Assembly (NCBI RefSeq): GCF_002994745.2
Contig: NC_037091.1
Coordinates: 35,528,612 to 35,592,611, forward strand
Direction of reading: 5' to 3'
DNA: 64,000 nucleotides
From: Rosa chinensis
Lineage: Eukaryota > Streptophyta > Magnoliopsida > Rosales > Rosaceae
The notes under the pieces were generated by a model. It was not told the origin of the DNA, made no database searches, and was given only the letters and a program-made list of their open reading frames with translations. This document shows, piece by piece, positions 33,624 through 44,859 of this stretch. How positions within the stretch are numbered: position 1 is the first letter of the stretch; each line of letters starts with the position of its first letter. Position numbers and translations under genes: made by a program.

Positions 33624-34622
33624 ATGGATAAAGGCAAAGAAATAGTAGATCCATCTAACACAGAATGGGTAACTATTGCTAAAAAGGCACCATCTCAAAG
33701 TTCTTCTAGTTCCTCCTCATAAAGGCCAACCCAGCCTCAGCAAAGGCCAATTCAACCTTATTTTCAAAATAAAGCTAAACTAGCTTATGTCTATTATGTT
33801 GTATTTGAAGGATTCCAAACAGGTATCTTTCATAGTTGGACAGAATGTTGTGCTTCAATAAACAGATATCATGGAGCATTCTGGAAGGGTTTACGTACTA
33901 ATGTTGATATTGCTGCATTAGAATACCAAAAGTATGTTGCAGCGAAGATAAGATGTCAAGTGCAAAAAACACAAGATATCTCAGCTCAATCATCTCAATC
34001 AGAGGTGAAGGATTTTTACAATACAGGCCTGGATAAATTTATAATTCTCTGAATGGAGTATGGAAAGCCCATATTTCAGGAATTAAAAAAGATTTTAAAG
34101 TGCAGCTAACGCTGCTGTCAACTTAAGTCTCAGGTCTAGTCGCACAACTAGACGCTGAGAAGGTAAAAAATTTCAAATTTAAACATGCCAGCCTCTAAGT
34201 ATTAAAACAAATAAATTGGAGTGAGGATTTTACACTAGAGAAGATAACTAGTTTTCTCTAGTTGTCAGAATTGTCGGATGATATCTTTGTTCCAACATTT
34301 GAACAAATTAAAAGGATCTGTCTTTTTGAAAAAACAAAAAGTCATCTTCCTGGACATATTTTCTCTGACATTTATAGCAAAATTCATGATCATGAACAGT
34401 TAATTCAAGACATGTATATGGAATATTCAGAATCACTGAATATTAAAGATTTTGGCATTCCAAATGCTCAGTTTCGTCATAAACCATGATGACTTGGCAG
34501 CCATTGAATGGGGAATAGTTAACCAAATTATTTTCCAAAGTTTAAATACATACTGATAAAATAAAAAATTTTCCTCAGTTTATCAAGATAATGGTGTATC
34601 ATGTAGCAAAAAGCTACAGGCT
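33624..34622 (+). pseudogene. Endogenous caulimovirid transactivator/viroplasmin-like ORF
   Basis: ATG at 33624 follows the end of the polymerase ORF. After about 32 codons a stop (33720) interrupts; the same frame then runs on with the viroplasmin signature YVVFEGFQTGIFHSWTEC, close to Cauli_VI (PF01693), which is also the RNase H1 N-terminal hybrid-binding fold. More stops and frameshifts follow (34050 on); an open piece at 34262-34489 is probably its C-terminal part. In caulimoviruses this protein builds inclusion bodies and allows translation reinitiation. Y copy 2 cuts the ORF at 34622, and a short viral-looking tail resumes at 36754. Confidence 0.75.
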
Positions 34623-36748
34623 TGATAGGAGCATAAAATGCGACAAATATAATGTGCAATACTTTACACTTTTCTTAGCTATTTCCTTTAAAAAGTCAGT
34701 TTTAACTCTGTTTTCTTTTTAGGTAGTTCGTGAAGTAATTGAAGAGAAATAGGATCTTAAAAGGAGTAACGAAGCCATGGTTCATGAAGTACTAATGCAG
34801 AGGACTAAGATTGATAAACCTTTTAGCCGGAAATTACAAGGGAAGTCCACGGAAAAAGTTGTGCAAAACAGTTGCTGTAAAGAAGAAAACTGCAGTTTCA
34901 GAATCAGCTTTCTGGGAACGGTTTTGAGGACCAATTCTTGCATTCTTCCAGCTGCAAATTTGCAGAAAGGGCCAGTGATCCTTCAATAAATGATGTTATA
35001 CTTTAACAAGAGCCAAATAACTGGTAAAAATCGTCGACGAGGCAGTAGAAAATCAAAGTCAAAACAAGCTTCCTGATAAGGCAGAAACTGTCAGCTTTTC
35101 ACGAAGCTTTTTGGGAGATCTTTTCCGGTTCTTGGAGTTTTTCCAGAATCTTATTGATCAATCTAGAATATGTGATGTCATAGAACACATGGGAGTCTAG
35201 AAAAATCCATAAACTTGGCAAAATGAAGTCATTCCTTGTCCAAGAAGGAAGCTTCAGAGACAGAAATTGAATCCTAGTCAAAACAAGGCAGTTTGGCAGA
35301 AATCTTCTATGGACGGATTTTGGGTGCATTTTTGGAAGGTTGTTGATGCTGAAAATTACAAGGAGAGTCCTAGAATGATTCCTCAATATTTTGGGAAGAT
35401 TACTAAGGCTTGAAAATCATTTAATTGTGCACCAATTAGAGGAACCCTCAAGCAACTAGGGGAGGCTTTCAAAGCAGAATTGGAAAAGGAAACTTGGGCT
35501 GTGTATCCATACATATAGTGGCTCTGAAAACATTGCAAACAACCACCCTACAACTCCATTTTCTGCCCCCAAACACTAGTACACAAAGTCTTGAAATTCC
35601 CAAGTCCTCCAAGAGCAAAAACCGTGCACACCATCATCCATCTTCCATCAAGCTTAGCCGTGAACCATCTTGAAGGAGTTCTTGCATCCAAGGCTATCTA
35701 AAAGTGAATTCGTGGCTCTCATACCCTTTTACGGTTTTTATCCTCTTCTAATCTAGTACTCATGTTTTTATTTATTGAATTTAAGACGATGTGTGGCTAG
35801 TTACTTTTTGTTATGGGCAAGGTTTGAAGCCCCAATTATGTAGAACATATGTTTGTTTAAATTTAGTTTCTTGATCTTTGGTGTGAATTGATTGTTTAAT
35901 TTTGATTGATTGAAAACTTTCGCATGTGTTTGTTTTATGGTGGCCAATATAGGATTTATGCATGTAATTGGAGCTAGGTTTAGAAAATAATTCACCTAAT
36001 CGTCTTATTTTCTAATCCACAAGTATGCAAGGCTTTGGACAAAAGCTGATGTTTTAAACAACTAGAAGAGCATGCTAGGTAGGCTTTCCACACTAGACTG
36101 CAACTCTATAACCAATCGTTTCCATGAGATCTTAATGCTTCAAATGTATTGACACTATATGTGTTGTTGATAGGATAGCGTTCTATACCTTGATTGCATG
36201 TTTGATAGGCTTAGCTATTGTGCGTTCACGTAGACTAAGTAATTAGGGAAACATTAATAAGCAACATGATCTGCTCCGACTTGTTTCTTGGTTGGTTTCT
36301 GTTCACACCTTAGTAATTGAAACTAAGTTAACTTAACATTGTTCGAAAGTAATTGGTGGTGGATTTCCAAGTCTCTAACATGTTCTCCATCTTATTTTCT
36401 CAAAACCAAAAATCAAAATTGTTCTCTTTTTGTTTTCTCTTTTATTTTTGTTAAAAACCAAAAACCCCAAAATATTGTTCTTGTTTAGGATTGCAGAGCA
36501 CCTTTCTATCCCCTTCTGTTTCCTGCCATCTTTTTCTCTCTTTTCTAGTATTTGACGTTTTTCGTTTTGTTTAGTTTCAGATTTTATTTGTTTGATTTGT
36601 GTTTTAGTTAGTTTAAATTAGTTTGTTTTTATTTTGTGTGAATAATTAGTTACCCTCAATCTCTGGCATCGAACGATCCTTACTTACTCTATATTGCTAA
36701 CAACTACATTTTGCAGGGTTAAATTGAGCGCCTATTTTGGGCGTATCA
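34623..36748 (+). mobile_element. Solo LTR Y, copy 2
   Basis: Starts TGATAGGAGCATAAAATGCGAC and ends GGGCGTATCA, flanked by perfect AGGCT duplications (34618-34622, 36749-36753). Length 2126 bp, same family as 22398-24396. No coding. Confidence 0.85.
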
Positions 36749-36753
36749 AGGCT

Positions 36754-36900
36754 CTCCAAATATTTAACCTTCAGTATTGTAAGTACTATTCGATGAAGAG
36801 AAAGAGAAAAGTTCTTCTAACCATATCAAATATGGTTGCTGATAGAGACAGAGAATCATCAAGTTAATCAAGCTATGGTCCCAAATGAAGAAGTCAATAG
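36754..36900 (+). pseudogene. Caulimovirid transactivator tail after Y copy 2
   Basis: Sequence immediately after the AGGCT duplication continues the viral side of the junction. The frame is broken within about 50 codons. Assigned by junction continuity, not by a domain. Confidence 0.4.
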
Positions 36901-37019
36901 GGTAATCAGCACCCTCTGAATTCGATTTACTTGTACATCTTTGTTGACTATGTTATAACATTTACTTATTATACAAGGAAATTACGAAAAATAGCTCGCC
37001 TGATATCTCTTTCTATGAA

Positions 37020-37222
37020 AGTGTATTGAAGATATCAAAATGGGATTGTGTTCTCTAGCTTCCTGAATCTGGAATCCATCATATTCTTTGAGCTGCTAAT
37101 ACGGTTGCCTATAGATTAGCTAGTCATGAGTTTGAACATGATGTAACATTAGAGTGGTATCCTCATGCTCCAGATATAATCTCGAATGCACTCATTTACG
37201 ATTGTACTCATCGTCACTAGTT
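37020..37222 (+). pseudogene. RNase H-like domain relic (plant non-LTR type)
   Basis: The run RAANTVAYRLASHEF, then LEWYPHAPDIISNAL, is the usual C-terminal end of the RVT_3 RNase H-like domain found in plant LINE-related genes. Stops precede it and the rest of the domain is not seen. Confidence 0.6.
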
Positions 37223-37919
37223 TCTTCAATAAAACTTTCTCCTTATTGTTGTATGTTTAAGTTTTCCCCTTAATTTTTTGAAAATGTTCGTTACTAACCC
37301 TCAATAACACAGCCAAATTTATTAATGACATTCAATAAAACAAACAAATTCATTATTGACTCTCAATAAGATAACCGAAAGCTTGTAAACGACCTTTATA
37401 ACCTGCATGTAGGGACGCGTCTACGGCTTTAAGACAACGAATGTTGTGCCTCTCTTGTACTCACAGGCTTAACTCTCAAATTCTCTTCTATATATTTCAT
37501 ATTATTTGTGTTTATATCATGTATTTAATTGATTATTGCTTGATTAGATTTATCAAATATGATTATTGGATACCATATACCTGCAATAGCGTCATAAGTA
37601 GCATTTTGTTTCGGATCATCATATCAGGATTATCTACGATCAATTCTTCACACGAAGCCTCCCAGATTCAGATTGAAACCCCAATATCGAAAATCGCTCT
37701 GTATTTATATGGTGATCGCGGGGGAAACACGGTAACTTGTGTGGTAATTGCACTTTACCCTGTTCGTAATTATCATTTTGACCCTTTTTTATTTATAAAC
37801 CGCAATCAATCTCAGTCAAACAACACTGCTTTGTGTTGGTTATAGTACTCACTAAATCAAAAGCAATGTAATGTGATGTATGGCAGTAGTACTATTACAC
37901 TTAAGATGTAGTTCAGAAT
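37223..37919. other. Intergenic, nothing recognised
   Basis: AT-rich. Loose repeats of CTCAATAA with AAATTTATTA lie at 37290-37380. A 134-codon open frame at 37441 shows no recognisable domain. Confidence 0.5.
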
Positions 37920-38030
37920 AATGGAGTTTGTTTTCATGGTTGTGCATAACTTTTACGGAGCTTGGGTAATGCCCACCAGGTGTTTGAAGAATTGCCTGAC
38001 CCAAATGTGGTTTCTTGGAAAAGTATGATA
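37920..38030 (+). pseudogene. PPR protein relic
   Basis: GNAHQVFEELPDPNVVSWKS (about 37965-38024) is the typical PLS-type pentatricopeptide motif. A frameshift separates it from VHNFYG upstream. Only one or two repeats remain. Confidence 0.6.
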
Positions 38031-38669
38031 CTATGATATCTTGCGATATAGGATGTTGTTTTACACAAATTTTCTCTTATGGGTCTATCTGGAACTCTGA
38101 ATGGGGCCAAGTTTACTTTTGTTCCTTGGCAGAAGATGGTATTTAAAGATTAAACCTTGGTTTCTAAGTTATGAGTGTATTGTATTGTGTTTCGATGAAA
38201 AAAGATTGGATATTTGTTTTGTGCATTGATGAAAATATACTAATAATTAGTTAAAAGATACTAAATAATTGAAAGAATGACGCAGTCGCCTGGTGCCTGG
38301 AGTCATGGTGTGTGTTTAGTATTTTTCATAATTTTTGCTTTCCCAATATCATGTGAAATGACAACCATGAAGAAATAGAGTGGCAGATGCTGTGCCTGAT
38401 TGACTGCCCAGCTTATAGCTGTTGGTGGTCTTTATGGTCAGCTATGATGTTGCCTTACTCATCTGAGTGTCTTCTTGTTCGTACTTTAGAAGTTGCGTTA
38501 TTTTCTCTTTGACTTAACATATAGCTAACTGATCATAGACCCTAATTGAAAGTCCAGACTTTGTGACCCCTTGTGATGAAGATATATCAATCAAGACCCT
38601 CTGTAATGGTAACTTGGACTATCAGAGAATGTATGCTTGTAAGGAAATGAATTTTAGCCTTCTAAGTCA
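38031..38669. other. Intergenic, nothing recognised
   Basis: No supported coding segment was found. It may include worn 5' sequence of the CDKC pseudogene. Confidence 0.4.
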
Positions 38670-39802
38670 CAGGTAAGACGCAAAGACTGAAGAAATTGTT
38701 GCTGTGGAAGAAAAATAGGAGTCGGAATGGAAGACAATGAGAAAGGGGTTCTCTCAAGATTTTAAACAAGCTGCTACATGACAATATCATCAAGTGATTG
38801 TTACATATCCAAGTCCACAGCAGAAAGATGATACTGGAATCTATTATCGTCTTTGAATACATTGACCATGATTTGACAAGTCTAGCTCATTGACCTGGGG
38901 TGATATTTTCAGTCCTCCAGCTTAAGTGCTACATGAGACGATTGCTGAAGGTTTTCACTTCTGTCATGTGCATCAAGTACTTCAGCGTGAGATTAAAATC
39001 TCTATCTTCTTATAGACAATGAAGGTAATCCGAAGCTTGGAATTTCGTCTTGCCCGTACCTTCTCACCAAAAGATTATCACAATGCAACTCTCACAAATC
39101 GTGTCATTATTTGGTTTAGACCTCCAGGGCTGCAGAGTTGCTTCTTGGGGTCTCCAATTATGGTCTAGCTTTTGATATATGGTCTGGTTTTTATCTTTTA
39201 TGAGCTTCTACGGTCAGTGAGGGCAAGAGCAATTAAATACAATTTTCGAGCTGTGTGCAGTTCCAGATGAGGTCAAACTGGCCTGAAGTTTCAAGCTTCA
39301 TATGTGAAACAGCATCAACTTCAAGCAAACAACATGGCTGAGGTTTTGACCACCATGCTTTGGAGTTGTTAGAAAGAATGCTTACGCTTGATCCTTCTCA
39401 GAGAATATGGATGCTCTTGATTTTGATAACTTCTGGACTTACCCATTACCTTGTGAAGCCAAAAGTCTACCCAAGTATGAACCCTCACACAAGTTTCAGA
39501 GAATGAAAAAGAAGCATCAGCAGCTGCAATGGCAATATGAACAGAATGCTGCACAATGTCACAAAGGGTAGAATCCACATCACATGACCCTGGAATTCCA
39601 CCCTTTCATCAACAATCTGAGCAAACACATGCTCAAATGTGACCTTACTAGCCCTTCCATGGTTCTCATCCTTCGATTGCTGCAGCACCATTCTGGGATT
39701 AAGCCTCCTGAGCCCTCTGCAGGGGCAAGCAGATATGCTCAAAATGGTGCTTCTGCTTCAGGTCAGGGCTCAAACATGACGGGTGGAAACCAAAACAAGT
39801 GA
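38670..39802 (+). pseudogene. Processed pseudogene of a CDKC-type cyclin-dependent kinase
   Basis: Without introns but in shifting frames, the plus strand reads through a CDKC-like kinase. Near 38690 is TEEIVAV, then VFEYIDHDLTSL (about 38850), FHFCHV (38955), a worn APE-side RPP motif at 39118, ELLERMLTLDPSQRI (about 39365-39410), and the C-terminal tail ending GGNQNK then a stop at 39800-39802. Plant CDKC genes have introns in this region, so loss of all of them plus many stops and small deletions indicates an old retrocopy. Functional CDKC with cyclin T phosphorylates the RNA polymerase II tail; this copy cannot. Confidence 0.8.
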
Positions 39803-42394
39803 TTGAAAATATAAGAGGATCTTAAGTTGACTATCCTACTCCCTCATGTGAATGAAAATATACATTTCTGAATTGATTAATTTAGAGGTCAGTTTAGAGT
39901 TGTCATTGTTAAACAAATATCATGGGCGATGATATGATTTTTAATTACAAAATTTGGAGGCAGCAAATAAATTTGTCTTTTTTAGTCAAAATTTCCCATT
40001 TAGTAATGGCTGTTGGATTCTGTGTCTTTTTCAGGTTCCTTTTGCACATTTAACTGTTAAAGGAGTATATTTGAGGTACTTGTTCTGTGTTTTTCAGGTT
40101 TTTACTTGTGAGAGGAGTATGTATCTATTAAGGATTATGTTTCTCTTCAAGAGGCGGTTTCATCTTTTTGGGCTTTAGAATCGCCGTATTGCACTGTTTT
40201 TTTTTTTTCAAAAAAGTTTGGTTGATTCCTTTTTGATATCTGGCGATAATGTGTAATTCATATATTGGTTTCAGCAATTATTCGAGCTTCTTAATTACTT
40301 TGCTTGCTTTGATCTTGATTGTGCTGGGTTATTGATAAGCTCAGCAATGTACACTTTTTTATATTGATTTCTTCATGTTTCTTTGCTAGTTTTCCATTTA
40401 TTTGAGTCATTTACTTTTATGTTTTGTAGCAAAGTAGAAGAAAGGAAGCTAAATCAGTGAATCTGTCTGTGCAGATCAGTCAACTTCGACATGAAACGAA
40501 TCAGACAGTGAGCTTTATATGGTTGGAAAGTCTTGGATGTCTAGTTTCCAGAACTTTTAAGAGTTTGTGCATATCATTTTCGACAAGAAGTTATGGCCGA
40601 TTTAGTACAGCAAGGTCGGGCTGTCCGAGAATCTGACACTTTTGACAGAAATCCATGTTTTGAGGCCCAAATTCCTTTTAGAAGCCCAACAACGAGAATA
40701 ATCTCTCTTTATTAGAGATAAATGACATATTTTTAATGGGTGGTGTGGAAATTATTAGAAGTCTTAGAAGAGAAGTTATGTGAATCCTAAAAGGAAAAGA
40801 AGTGCAAATCGGTTAAGGGTACATCTAGTCTAGACGTACATTCTGCCGCACAAGAGCAGGAAAAGGACGACATCCTTTCTGCCATCATCTAGCCATCATC
40901 TCTTCCTCTTCCTTTCTTTTAGTTTTTGTTTTCTTCATCTATGTCTAGCTAATACTCTTAGGGGCGATTTGAAAGCCCCAAACATGTTCAGTTCATATCG
41001 ATGACAATTCAATTTTTAGTTTTCTATATTATCAATTGAGTGTTTGTTTCACTGTGTCTACAAGATGAATCTTTGCTTGTTTGTTTAAGTTGCAACTAGG
41101 GTTCTAATGCTAGGAGTAACATTGGATTTGTAGATGTCAGGTGTTCATTCCAGTTCAGTAGCAAAATGTTTTCTTGAATTACATGTGACTCAAACCCTAT
41201 GTTTAGCAAGACTACCAACATACTTGTGACCCTAGATTTATCCAAACCTTTTTCTTGCTTAATGATTTTGATATGTTAAACTTAGCGAGCTTGTGTGTAG
41301 GTTGCATAATCGGAAATAGATCAAGTGGTGAGCTTGTATTCGCTTAAAGAGGAACTAAGAAAGGGTAATGGGTTAATTCGAGCTTGTGAGTTAACTTGGG
41401 ATAAATTCAATTGAGAATTAGGATTCCATAACTGAGTTTTGATATGATTGAGTGTGTTTGGTGGTAGAGAATGAGTCCTTAGTTTTGTTTCTATCAATAG
41501 TTTTGAAGTTATAAAATCTGTTTCAGTTTTGTTAACTTTTCTGTGTTCAGTATTGCGTGAATTATTTCATATAGCAAATAAACTCCGAATATTTTGAAAT
41601 TTTGTGTGCGTGTTATCAAATGTGTCTATAGTGTCCTGAAAAAATTTCAGAAAATTCCATCGACCCTAGGTTTGTTAAATAATTTATTTTTGTTAACTGT
41701 TCAGCAGCAAAGTATAGAGTATTTTGTGACATTTGATTAGCAGTTTAGGAAATCTTCAGCGGGTAATGACCTTTACTTGATCACTATATTACCAACGATG
41801 ATATTTGAGTGCAAGGTTTAAGTTGTGGTACCAGTTATAGTACTTATTGGTACTAAGATTCAGCTGGTATTGTCCTGACTGCAAATGGTAGTGTGTGCTT
41901 AACTCTTCCTATTTTGTTCTTTTTGTAAGTTCCTGCCTGCTTTCATGCTTTCCTGTCAATGTTACTATATTTTAGTGCAGATATGGTCCACATGAAAAGC
42001 AGCAAGGGAATGCTGGCGCCATTTGACAGAAGTGGTCTCTTACCCGGATAATCAGCTGACCATTTGGGAGGAACATATCCAAAAACCAAAGGTAGGTATA
42101 AAGGGATCCAAAAAGAAAAAGAAAAAAATATCAAATCAAATACCTTTTTAAATTGGATTTTTTTTTTTTTTTTTGGGTATCATATCTGATGAAGTGCTGC
42201 TGAATTAATTGTTGGTAGAATGACTTGTAATGATTAACTGCTGATTAATTCTTGGTGTTTTGTATCTAACCCAATTTCACTGGACCATCATTCTTGCTTG
42301 TCTTATGAAAATAACATGACTAACTTGTATCGTTTGAAAATAGTGTGCCTTTAGGTCGTCTTTGGTCGTATAGAATGTTTGTCTTACTCATCTC
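39803..42394. other. Non-coding stretch, probably old LTR sequence
   Basis: 39803-40440 may be 3' sequence of the CDKC retrocopy. 40440-41880 has the look of a diverged LTR (the order of features, such as GAAAGCCCCAA near 40970 and an ACCTTTACTTGATCACTATATTACC end block, parallels Y), but boundaries are not visible. 41980-42110 has an exon-like segment between a TGCAG and GTAGGT that I do not recognise. No supported gene. Confidence 0.4.
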
Positions 42395-42880
42395 AAATTT
42401 AAGGGCTCTAAACCCTCACAAATTTGTCAAGCACAAAAATCCAAAATAAATGGTTCATCTACCCATTTAAATCCCAAAGCAAGAACTACGATGGCTGGAT
42501 CCCTCAAAAGAGGTACGTAGGCAGTCTAGTCTCAAAGCTAGATGCAGCCACCCATTTTAAACACTCCTGAATCTATCAGGTGAACTACGTGTAGCTTGAT
42601 CCTTTGATAGGGTACTTAGGCAACCTAGCTTAAAGTAGGTGCAGCTACAAAATTTTAAAACAATCTTCTTAAATCAGTCAGGAGAACTACGTTTGGCTTG
42701 ATCCCTTAGTAGGGTACGTAGGCAATCTGGTAATAACTGGATCAATCCATATTTTCCAACACATTTGCTTTCCTTTAATTAATTTAGTTTGTGGCTAAAT
42801 AATTAATAATCACATGCTGAATTATCATAGGTTTACAACAAATAAAGGAAAGAAATAAATAACCCTTCAGTTCAGTTTTA
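42395..42880 (+). repeat. Fragment of a Z-like Tat LTR
   Basis: 42403-42580 aligns with 31147-31320 of Z (shared GGGCTCTAAACCCTCACAAA and CATCTACCCATTTAAATCCC). Three GAACTACG...GTAGGCAA motifs follow, ending at 42725. Neither LTR end is present. Confidence 0.75.
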
Positions 42881-42882
42881 TT

Positions 42883-43338
42883 CTAGGTAAAGAAGTTACA
42901 GATGGAAGCAACTTCAAAGCTGAAGTACAATTCATCAAGTCTAGAATTAAATAAAAGGACAAATCTATGCCATCTCACTTCTAGGTCAGGAAGCAGGGAG
43001 TCACGGACGTTGCCAAATCTTTCTTCGAGTGAGACCCACAGTCTTCTGGGGTCTTCTTCATTCATACACTCGTACTACAGTGAATCATCCATATGACGAG
43101 TCATTATGATGATGGCTTTCGCCTTATTTGCCTCTAAGCTAGCTAATCTATTTGCTTCCAAAGCTTGAGCTTGCTCAACAGTTAGCATGTCTTGGCTATG
43201 CTCAAGAATCATATCCAGGATTCCATCGGCCTTCAGATGTTGGCGGACATCACGAACCCACCTGTGATATCCAGAGCCAGTTGTTCCCAATGGAGCAAAG
43301 TTCAATTTGTTCAGGTTGCTCATCCTGAAAGAGAACAA
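42883..43338 (-). pseudogene. Ty1/copia gag fragment with one in-frame TAG
   Basis: The minus strand encodes MSNLNKLNFAPLGTTGSGYH and continues to WVRDVRQHLKADGIL, the start of a plant Copia gag (UBN2-type). The frame breaks at TAG (43075-43077), then resumes with NEEDPRRLWVSLEERF and ends at 42883, where it joins the Z-like fragment. Pol is absent, so the element is truncated. The upstream leader and LTR (44350-44584) share its strand. Confidence 0.8.
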
Positions 43339-44349
43339 GAAAAAAGGTTAGTTTCGGAGCGGAAAAAACTACCACGAAAACATATAAAATTCCTGAGCAT
43401 AATTGCTTCTAAGAAATTAGGAATTTCTTAGCATAATCGCTTCCAAGAAATTCAATTCCAAGAGGTATTGAATTAGATCGAAACAATGACGTAATTGGTC
43501 GATCCATAAATTCTCTAAAAACTCTAAATTTAGAGATCTCAACAAGCTCCAAGCTTGGAGTGAACACGAACCCCCACAGTTCGGCTTAATTAGGTCTCCC
43601 CTATGATGAAGAAAGAGGGGTAGAAGAAGGGAGTTTGCAAGTCCCCGAGAAAAATAAGAGAAATTGAATTAAAAACTCTAAAAAAAAAAGGGAACTTTTA
43701 GGAAAAAATACTTCGAAATAGGTCGCTGGAAATTTGACCTGAAAAAGTAGCTGGAAAGTGGCAGGAAAGTTGACCGGAAAAGGTCAACCGGCGTTGACGT
43801 GGTGCTAGGGTCCGCTGCTGACATGGCATTGGGGTCAGGTTGCTGACGTGTCAGATGATGTGGTAGAGCTGCTGACATGGCATGTTAGTGGGCCTGTAGC
43901 AGTGGGCTTTGACTCCTTCTGGGCCGTTGACCTATGGGCTTTGAGTTCTTCTGGGCTTTGACTTCCTTTTTTTTCTTTTTTCTTGTTTTGCCGGTTCAAG
44001 ATGCAATAGCAAGAAGGTGGCCGGTTCACCTACGTTTTGGCCGTTCAAGGAAATATTTTTCCTGTTCCCGGATTCTAGGATTATGGGGCTGCCTGTAGAA
44101 AAGTTTGATAGCAATTGGAGGTTTGAAAGGTGGTGAATCAGTGGAATATTTGCTGCGAGTGGTTTGGATCTTCAAGTGGCCAGTTCGATAGGTTTCTGGC
44201 CAGTTCTTGGGGTGGCACCGCAGGTCCTGGACTCCTGGGATGGAGGGCTTCAAGATGTGCGGAGGGGGCCAAAAGGGTTTCAAGGTTTTGTATTCGGATT
44301 TAGGGTTTTGGCCATTAGGTTTTAGGGTTAGGACGTCGTGCCGATAACG
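43339..44349 (-). other. Copia leader between LTR and gag
   Basis: No coding supported. The PBS-like TTATCGGCACGACG lies right after the LTR end on the minus strand (about 44333-44347). It contains dense TGAC repeats at 43770-43860. Confidence 0.6.
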
Positions 44350-44584
44350 TGTTTAAGGAAAATTGAAATTGGGAGAGAATTGAGTCGTGCTTTCATTGAT
44401 AATAGGGGCCTCTTTATATAGAGGATTACAAGCACAGAGATAGAGTTATACATGGAAACATAATCATACATTGATTGGATATCTCTTAAGATTCTCTGAG
44501 AATATCTCTAATATAAACCCTATTTCAATTAGAGCAAGTAACCTCGAGTTTGGGCCAGACACACATTCTGGATTTACTTGAACA
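44350..44584 (-). repeat. 5' LTR of the Copia element (235 bp)
   Basis: Ends TGTTCAA (44584, minus) and TTAAACA (44350) form an inverted terminus. A TATA box (CTCTATATAAAG on minus, near 44410-44425) and a PBS-like sequence after it set the minus orientation. No second copy was found. Confidence 0.7.
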
Positions 44585-44859
44585 ATGAGTTATTTTTAAA
44601 ATATTAATCTGTGTACAATATGGAAATAAAAGTAAAAATTGTCTATAGTACGTGTATAATATTTTTTACTTTAAAAGTATAGAAAATCTAACTAGTTCCT
44701 TTTAAATATACAAAGTATGAAGTTTTTTAAAAGAATACTTAAATACGCGTTTTATATGCATATAATATGAACAGTTATACGAAAGAATAATCATATCCAA
44801 AAAACCCTAGCACTGCCTGCTGCCGAGCTCTAATACCAAAACCCTATTGTCGCTTGCTC
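44585..44859. other. Intergenic and leader before the LINE ORF1-like pseudogene
   Basis: AT-rich up to about 44790, then a short leader to the ATG. No feature recognised. Confidence 0.5.

Noticed and set aside
26571..34622. A possibly live endogenous virus
   Set aside because: Stops and frameshifts in every block, three large insertions, and upstream genes missing.
39584..39802. 72-codon open frame as a small gene
   Set aside because: It is the frame-shifted C-terminal tail of the CDKC retrocopy.
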